A stretch of DNA of 9,802 bases from Desulfurococcales archaeon (lineage in GTDB: Archaea > Thermoproteota > Thermoprotei_A > Sulfolobales > Desulfurococcaceae), in NCBI GenBank assembly GCA_015522345.1, contig WAML01000192.1, positions 1 to 9,802 of the forward strand, given 5' to 3'. Below the pieces are notes generated by a model. That model was not told the origin of the DNA. It did not search any database and saw nothing but the letters and a program-made list of their open reading frames with translations. Every line of letters starts with the position of its first letter. Position 1 is the first letter of the stretch. Made by a program: the position numbers and the translations under genes. Below, piece by piece: positions 5,690 through 9,802 of the stretch.

Positions 5690-5706
5690 ACCATAACTAT
5701 TATGGT
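5690..5706 (+). terminator. Inverted repeat after thiI, possible terminator hairpin
   Basis: ACCATAA-CTA-TTATGGT forms a perfect 7-bp hairpin with a 3-nt loop 21 bp past the thiI stop. A T-rich stretch that could end transcription follows later, at about 5769-5782. It may instead be a processing or protein-binding site. It lies between two convergent genes. Confidence 0.35.
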
Positions 5707-5789
5707 AGTTAATGGGCATCGTCAATAATGAAATAATCTGTGAAGAGAAAATTATATGGGTATTTTACGTGTATTTTTCTTTAGTATAA

Positions 5790-6710
5790 TTATTCCGGGA
5801 TACCCCAGATCTTTAAATCTATTATTTCTTCCTCACTAAAGATATCGCATATTTTTTCTTCTAATTCCTTAGTACTAGAAAGAAATGTTTCCGGAGGTAC
5901 ATGGACTACTATATTCTCTACGTTGTTGTCTGACAATATTTTAACTTCTTTATCTTTACTCTTAGCACTAATGTATATGTATTTATACTTTGATAAATTC
6001 ACTGACTTTAGTTCTTTAAATAACTCTGTAAATATCTTGTTTGAACAAGGTACTCGTTTTCTTTTAATCAGTTCTGCCTTAAGTAACAACATAGCTAGTT
6101 TAACTGGGTCTTTAAAGTATTCTTTATATTCCTCTACATACTCTTTTACTTCGGAGATTTTTTCTTCAGGAACTTTACGTTCTTTAGTTATAGTAGTTAT
6201 CTCTTTTTCCACGGGTTTTACAGTAACTTCTTCTTTAGCAAACGATGCTTCTTCAACGCTTTCTCTTACTATGCCGGTTGGCGTTGGTGGAGCTACAGTC
6301 AACTCCATTGATTTATTAACAAGGTATCTCCGCATACGTATAGCTAGAGTATCTATGAGTTTTCTTGCAGCTCGTTCATTAGGTCCATTGTACACTATAT
6401 CTATTTCAACGAAGTTCTCGGGAAATCCAGGTCTTACTCTTATATATAAGTCTAGTTTTATAGTAGAGCCGCTTCCCTTTAATACAATATCGTAGCCACC
6501 ACTATCCTTCTCTATAGTAAAAAATAGTCCGTCGCGTAGACTCGCAAACATTGATCTATAGTTCAAGTATACTAGGGCTCCATTTTCCAGTTTTCTTATA
6601 AGTCTAAGGAATCCTATTGACTCAAATAATCTATCGAGATCCAATAAAGCCTCTTTAATTTGTTCAACTTCTAATGGAGCACTTATCGTCTTTTTTATCT
6701 TTAATGCAAT
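5790..6710 (-). CDS. SRPBCC/CoxG-like protein with extra C-terminal domain, probable AUU start
   Basis: From the proposed ATT at 6710 the product has 306 residues. Residues 3-34 (LKIKKTISAPLEVEQIKEALLDLDRLFESIGF) show the strand-APxexV-helix-Dldrl opening of SRPBCC (START-like) domains of the CoxG type. Strands follow to about residue 100, then a long C-terminal helix (NERAARKLIDTLAIRMRRYL), making a hydrophobic-pocket fold at about 1-138. A charged Glu/Lys/Thr linker (about 139-200) leads to a small unrecognised alpha/beta domain (about 201-306). The first conventional start, TTG at 6644, would delete the first strand and half of the first helix. GGTGAGG (6722-6716) sits 5 nt before the ATT, and no ATG, GTG or TTG occurs in frame between the upstream TAG (6740) and 6644. 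Ligand and role are unknown; no CO dehydrogenase genes are nearby. Confidence 0.75.
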   Translation of the reverse strand: MALKIKKTISAPLEVEQIKEALLDLDRLFESIGFLRLIRKLENGALVYLNYRSMFASLRDGLFFTIEKDSGGYDIVLKGSGSTIKLDLYIRVRPGFPENFVEIDIVYNGPNERAARKLIDTLAIRMRRYLVNKSMELTVAPPTPTGIVRESVEEASFAKEEVTVKPVEKEITTITKERKVPEEKISEVKEYVEEYKEYFKDPVKLAMLLLKAELIKRKRVPCSNKIFTELFKELKSVNLSKYKYIYISAKSKDKEVKILSDNNVENIVVHVPPETFLSSTKELEEKICDIFSEEEIIDLKIWGIPE

Positions 6711-6715
6711 TATTT

Positions 6716-6722
6716 CCTCACC
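6716..6722 (-). promoter_or_regulatory. Ribosome binding site that decides a non-canonical start
   Basis: GGTGAGG on the minus strand matches the archaeal anti-Shine-Dalgarno very well and is followed after 5 nt by ATT (6710-6708), in frame with the SRPBCC gene. A T/A-rich minus-strand TATA candidate (about 6745-6755) would start transcription near 6725, giving a very short leader that begins at this site. Confidence 0.55.
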
Positions 6723-6764
6723 GTAAACACACTTGGTCTAAATTAAATAAAAATTTATCGAGTA

Positions 6765-6795
6765 ATAGAGTATCTATAGTAGCGTTATACTCTAT
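6765..6795 (-). terminator. Hairpin terminator after the radical SAM operon
   Basis: ATAGAGTAT (6765-6773) and ATACTCTAT (6787-6795) are a perfect 9-bp inverted repeat with a 13-nt loop, 32 bp past the radical SAM stop. On the minus strand a T-rich run (about 6741-6757) follows. This fits termination of the operon just before the promoter of the next minus-strand gene. Confidence 0.5.
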
Positions 6796-6827
6796 CTAAA
6801 AATATAAACTAGGGATTCAAATAGATA

Positions 6828-8339
6828 TTATTTTCTCATATAAGTTTCTAGTCGTGGAATTACTTTATTTGCTTTCCACTTAATATATCTAATGAAGAGT
6901 TTTATTCCCAGTCTAACAGGGGCTAGGTATGGTTCTTTGAGGTAGAATCTATTCATTATATCCTCGGCCCATTTTAGTGAGTGGAATAAACATTTCTTCA
7001 TAACTTCTATATGTTCTGGTTTTACAGCATTCTTTCTAAACCAATCGCGGTTCTTTAAAGCACCCAATGGTACAAAGAACATCGGCACTATTATACTTCT
7101 ATAGTCCTTTAACCTGTCAAGTAATTCGGCTGTCTCTATTACATCATCTAAGGTTTCTTGAGGTAAACCCAGTATTAGCGTTGCAGCCGGCACTATATGG
7201 TTTTCATGCATTATTCTAAAAGCATCTTCAACTACATTAGGCCATTCCTCAGGCGGATATGGAGCCGATTTTGCAGGCATTATTATCTTTGCTAGTCTTA
7301 CACTAAGAGTTTCTATACCAACTTCAACTCCTAGAAAATCTTGTTTAGTAAGAACTATATCCTGCATTATCTTAGTAACTAACTTATGTTTTTCTTCAGC
7401 ATACTTTATTGCTGCAAGACTTGCGTGACTCCATGCAAGATGCCCATCAACAATACGGCGGACGGCCTCATGTAATTTTATTAGTGGGTCGGGCCTCGGC
7501 TTTACTCCATCGGCTCCATAGAGTAGTACATCTTCGCTGTGCAGTATAGCTGTGTTTACTCCATACTTTTTGTTTATCTCTATTTCTTTCAATATCTTGT
7601 CTAAGGGGATATATCTTAACGGCCTTAGTGTTACACTACAGAATTTACATCCTCTAGGGCATCCACGCATTATTTCTACTAAACCATTCACGCTCGCTCC
7701 TTTAATTGTAGGTATTTCATCTATACTGGGGCTATCATGAGGACCCACATATATGTAGTCAGGTAAGGGTTCATTGTTTAGAGCTTTTTCAACAATGTCT
7801 ACAATAACTCTTTCTACTTCTCCATCAATTACTGTATCTACACCCCATTTCTTCCAAAGATCTAGTTCCCAAAGCCATTGCCAAGCAGCAGGGCCCCCTA
7901 CTATTATCTTAACTCCTTTTTCCTTAGCCTTCTTAACTATAGGGCTCTCCATAAGCTTCTTAAAACTAACTCTATTAATGGGTTCTTTGCCCGTCAACAT
8001 CCACCATTCACTACTCGGTGGTCCATAGGCGAAGTAGTCGTGGTGTCCCAGCATCAGGATCTTCATGGTCTTTAAGTATTTGTGGAGATAGTCAGGATCT
8101 ATTATAGCTGCTTTAAAGCCTTCTTCAATAAGCTTAGCTTCGACTTTCCTCATGCCATAGGGAGCCTCTAAAGGTCTACCTTCGCTATCAACTTTTATCT
8201 TTGGAGCAGCAAGCCATAGCCATAGTCTTTCAGGCATTCCGATTGCAGGACCTGTTGCTAAGAATCCTAGGAATTCCTTGCCGTGATGGTTACTCATCAT
8301 AGTCCTATCTGTAGTTAAAACAATTTCATAGCCAGCCAT
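6828..8339 (-). CDS. B12-binding-type radical SAM protein
   Basis: The 503-residue enzyme has a Rossmann-like region at about residues 65-200. Its KILMLGHH strand and KIIVGGPAAW...VDTVIDGEVERV segment match the C-terminal half of cobalamin-binding domains, although the usual DxHxxG base-off motif is not evident. A radical SAM barrel follows, with the cluster motif C227-PRG-C231-KF-C234 in MRGCPRGCKFC, then VGIETLS and LILGLPQET. The N-terminus (VLTTDRTMMSNHHGKEFLGFLATG) is distinctive but not one I can name. Such proteins often methylate or join unactivated carbons; archaeal relatives include the GDGT ring synthases (GrsA/GrsB), so a lipid role is possible but unproven. The ATG follows GGTGA by 7 nt; that ribosome site lies inside the last codons of the upstream gene, whose stop is 3 bp before this ATG, so the genes are translationally linked. 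Confidence 0.88.
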   Translation of the reverse strand: MAGYEIVLTTDRTMMSNHHGKEFLGFLATGPAIGMPERLWLWLAAPKIKVDSEGRPLEAPYGMRKVEAKLIEEGFKAAIIDPDYLHKYLKTMKILMLGHHDYFAYGPPSSEWWMLTGKEPINRVSFKKLMESPIVKKAKEKGVKIIVGGPAAWQWLWELDLWKKWGVDTVIDGEVERVIVDIVEKALNNEPLPDYIYVGPHDSPSIDEIPTIKGASVNGLVEIMRGCPRGCKFCSVTLRPLRYIPLDKILKEIEINKKYGVNTAILHSEDVLLYGADGVKPRPDPLIKLHEAVRRIVDGHLAWSHASLAAIKYAEEKHKLVTKIMQDIVLTKQDFLGVEVGIETLSVRLAKIIMPAKSAPYPPEEWPNVVEDAFRIMHENHIVPAATLILGLPQETLDDVIETAELLDRLKDYRSIIVPMFFVPLGALKNRDWFRKNAVKPEHIEVMKKCLFHSLKWAEDIMNRFYLKEPYLAPVRLGIKLFIRYIKWKANKVIPRLETYMRK

Positions 8340-8342
8340 ACA

Positions 8343-8720
8343 CTAATCACCTACAACTACTGTTTCAAAATTAAATGAACGAGCTAAGCCATAGTATTCC
8401 GGCATATCTTTTTCAACAACGAATATTGTTCTATTCTTCCAAGGAGCCAAATCGTTAATGAGTTTCTCTAAATCTTCAATACTAGATCCATTATACCATA
8501 CACGTAGAGAAAAAGCAATTATATTCTGCATAATTTCTCTCAAAAACTTAAGATAATAAGGTCTATTTACTGGAGAAACTACATGTATATCAAATACTTT
8601 AAATTTCGAGCCGAGTTCATAGATTTTAAATAGGGCTTCTTTAACTATGAGGTCTCCACTATCACTAAATACTAGGACTATATGAAACGAATTATTGTTC
8701 TGAAGCCAATTGTTCTTCAT
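8343..8720 (-). CDS. Small alpha/beta protein, operon partner of the radical SAM gene
   Basis: From the ATG at 8720 the product has 125 residues. It alternates strands and helices in a Rossmann-like order: FHIVLVFSDSGD, a helix VKEALFKIYELG, VFDIHVVSP, a helix, IIAFSLRVWYN, a helix IEDLEKLINDLAP, RTIFVVEKD and ETVVVGD. No catalytic motif, Cys cluster or membrane segment is seen, and I do not recognise the family. Starts at 8726 (ATG) or 8738 (TTG) are in frame; the GGTGGAGGT ribosome site at 8736-8728 rules out 8738 and fits 8720 or 8726. The gene overlaps the 3' end of the regulator gene by 29 bp and ends 3 bp before the radical SAM start, so all three are probably co-translated. It could be a sensor or chaperone-like partner; this is inference. 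Confidence 0.8.
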   Translation of the reverse strand: MKNNWLQNNNSFHIVLVFSDSGDLIVKEALFKIYELGSKFKVFDIHVVSPVNRPYYLKFLREIMQNIIAFSLRVWYNGSSIEDLEKLINDLAPWKNRTIFVVEKDMPEYYGLARSFNFETVVVGD

Positions 8721-9126
8721 AAACATTACCTCCACCAAGCATCTTTATTAATTCATAAAGACTCTTCTCAAGTAAATGAACTTCATGAGTTAGAATATCG
8801 CGTGCTTTAACATTATCTATTACATTTTGTAAACTACTCCTCAATTCAGCTAAGTGGTTTCTCAACAACTTTATCAATGCTCTTTTCTCTGCCTTAAACA
8901 ATACTTTTTTCTTAGGTAAAACAATTCTCTCAATAAGCAGTTTTTCTTCAAGCAATCTTATGGCATTAGATAAATGGCTTTTAGCATATCCTGTTTTCTT
9001 ACTAAGTTCGCTCAATGATAAAGGCCTTGATTCAAGTAGTAGTACTGTAAGAGCGGATGCAGCAGCTAATGGAAGCCCTAGTAGTCTAAGTAACTTAATG
9101 AATTCAGTCCCTAGTACACTACCCAA
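8692..9126 (-). CDS. Winged-helix transcriptional regulator (TrmB/MarR-like)
   Basis: The 144-residue product has a winged helix-turn-helix at about residues 20-80: helix AASALTVLLLES, second helix LSLSELSKKTGY, recognition helix KSHLSNAIRLLEEKLL, then a basic beta wing IERIVLPKKKVLFKA. A long C-terminal helical region (81-132, NHLAELRSSLQNVIDNVKAR...HLLEKSLYELIKML) looks like a dimerising coiled coil. It resembles small TrmB, MarR or GbsR type regulators. The TTG start at 9126 is supported by GGTGG exactly 6 nt upstream. It is the first gene of the operon with the alpha/beta protein and the radical SAM enzyme, so it likely regulates that operon and perhaps the divergent moaA-like gene; repeats at 9211-9263 are a candidate binding site. 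No ligand-binding or metal-binding residues can be pointed out. Confidence 0.88.
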   Translation of the reverse strand: MGSVLGTEFIKLLRLLGLPLAAASALTVLLLESRPLSLSELSKKTGYAKSHLSNAIRLLEEKLLIERIVLPKKKVLFKAEKRALIKLLRNHLAELRSSLQNVIDNVKARDILTHEVHLLEKSLYELIKMLGGGNVYEEQLASEQ

Positions 9127-9166
9127 TATAATCCACCGTGTGGTTTGTTCGTTATGTATCGAATCT

Positions 9167-9176
9167 TGTATATAGT
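9167..9176 (-). promoter_or_regulatory. TATA box candidate for the regulator operon
   Basis: Minus-strand AACTATATAC lies about 45 nt before the regulator start and would begin transcription near 9146, leaving a leader that carries the GGTGG ribosome site (9137-9133). Confidence 0.4.
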
Positions 9177-9210
9177 TTTAAGAGTTAGATATTTATAAAG
9201 GTATCTTCAT

Positions 9211-9263
9211 TATAATATATTTATCCTCAATATAATGTATTTACGAATCATTATATGTCTTTA
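9211..9263. repeat. Three 13-bp repeats with exact 20-bp period in a divergent promoter region
   Basis: TATAATATATTTA (9211), TATAATGTATTTA (9231) and TTATATGTCTTTA (9251) start exactly 20 bp apart. The first two share 12 of 13 bases, the third 9 of 13 with the second. A 20-bp period is two helical turns, so bound proteins would line up on one face. They lie between the regulator operon and the moaA-like gene, where an operator is expected. AT-rich composition makes some similarity cheap. Confidence 0.4.
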
Positions 9264-9366
9264 GGAAAAGTATTTTCTGCAGCTCTGTCTAAGTTAAATT
9301 AATTAGCCTAGTATGCGTATAATACGAATAGTTTACACTATAGTTCTAGACGGTGCTATAGATATA

Positions 9367-9802
9367 ATGGTGTTGATAGACAGATATGAAAGACCCATGA
9401 CTCACGCCCGTATAAGCGTTACTCTTAGATGCAATCATGACTGTATATTCTGTCATAGAGAAGGAATAAACTATGATACCACCAGTGAATTGAGTGCTGA
9501 AGACTGGGGTTTTGTAGCTAAAGTAGGAGTTAGTATTGGTATAAAATACTATAAATTGACTGGTGGAGAACCACTTGTTAGACCAGATATTCACTTGATT
9601 ACTAAAAACATAGTTGATTCTGGTGGAGAAGTATCTATTGTAACTAATGGTTCTCTACTGAAATACTACGCTAAAAAATTAGTCGAAGCCGGTGTATCAC
9701 ATATAAATGTGAGTCTTCACTCACTTAAAGAAGACACTTTTAAATTGATAACAAAAGGTAGGCTAAAAAGTGTTCTAGTGGGCATTGAAGAAGCATTAAA
9801 AT
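9367..9802 (+). CDS. moaA: GTP 3',8-cyclase MoaA-like radical SAM protein, 3' truncated
   Basis: The first 145 residues are present; the gene runs off the window. MoaA converts GTP to 3',8-cyclo-H2GTP, the first step of molybdopterin cofactor synthesis. Tungsten- or molybdenum-dependent oxidoreductases of hyperthermophiles need this cofactor. The N-terminus MVLIDRYERPMTHARISVTLRCN matches the archaeal MoaA opening (LIDxxGRPxxxLRISxTxxCN), with the cluster motif C22-NHD-C26-IF-C29 followed by HREG, then YKLTGGEPLVRPDI, VTNGSLL and INVSLHSL. The second, C-terminal cluster that separates MoaA from other radical SAM proteins lies outside the window. An in-frame ATG at 9313 would add 18 residues not seen in the family, so I prefer 9367. 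A GGTG at 9352-9355 is a somewhat distant ribosome site. Divergent from the regulator operon. Confidence 0.88.
   Translation, partial: MVLIDRYERPMTHARISVTLRCNHDCIFCHREGINYDTTSELSAEDWGFVAKVGVSIGIKYYKLTGGEPLVRPDIHLITKNIVDSGGEVSIVTNGSLLKYYAKKLVEAGVSHINVSLHSLKEDTFKLITKGRLKSVLVGIEEALK

Noticed and set aside
5923..6495. 190-codon open frame on the plus strand
   Set aside because: It lies fully antisense to the SRPBCC gene, has no ribosome site, and its Ser/Leu-rich product is what antisense reading of Lys/Glu-rich codons gives.
9313..9366. ATG at 9313 as the start of the moaA-like gene
   Set aside because: It is in frame, but the 18 added residues do not match the archaeal MoaA N-terminus, which begins near LIDRxxRP as encoded from 9367.
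1..9802. CRISPR array, insertion sequence or other mobile element
   Set aside because: No regularly spaced long repeats, transposase or integrase gene or terminal inverted repeats were seen; the only regular repeats are three short AT-rich ones at 9211-9263.

Overview
The window looks like chromosomal DNA from a hyperthermophilic crenarchaeon of the Desulfurococcales kind (Staphylothermus-like AT-richness); this assignment is inferred, not tested. The signs are AT-rich genes with AGA/AGG/ATA-heavy codon use, GGTG/GGAGG ribosome sites 5-8 nt before starts, TATA boxes about 25 nt before expected transcript starts, TTG starts, an archaeal-type ApgM phosphoglycerate mutase, an Asp-ligated thermophile-type ferredoxin, a rhodanese-less ThiI, and box C/D guide RNAs.

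Layout. 1-724: 3' part of an unrecognised protein gene. 711-1813: an RNA-rich stretch around a small thioredoxin-fold gene (1100-1561). It holds four C/D-box sRNA candidates (minus 711-763, plus 971-1026, minus 1576-1629, plus 1746-1813) and an unexplained GC-rich hairpin element (886-948). 1854-3128: apgM (minus), divergent from a ferredoxin gene (3262-3507, plus). 3555-4370: multi-pass membrane protein (minus), divergent from thiI (4493-5668, plus). 5790-6710: SRPBCC/CoxG-like protein (minus), apparently starting at a non-canonical AUU codon. 6828-9126: a three-gene minus-strand operon, in transcription order a winged-helix regulator, a small alpha/beta protein and a B12-binding-type radical SAM enzyme. 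9367-9802: 5' part of a MoaA-like radical SAM gene (plus), divergent from that operon.

The housekeeping genes are glycolysis/gluconeogenesis (ApgM), electron transfer (ferredoxin), tRNA thiolation (ThiI) and molybdopterin synthesis (MoaA). The least explained parts are the sRNA cluster with its GC-rich companion, and the regulator / alpha-beta protein / radical SAM operon. The strongest RNA call is the minus-strand sRNA at 711-763: both of its guides fit neighbouring sites in one conserved 16S rRNA segment. The sRNA at 971-1026 fits a conserved 23S rRNA segment. The rRNA sequences used for these matches were recalled from general knowledge and are not in the window.
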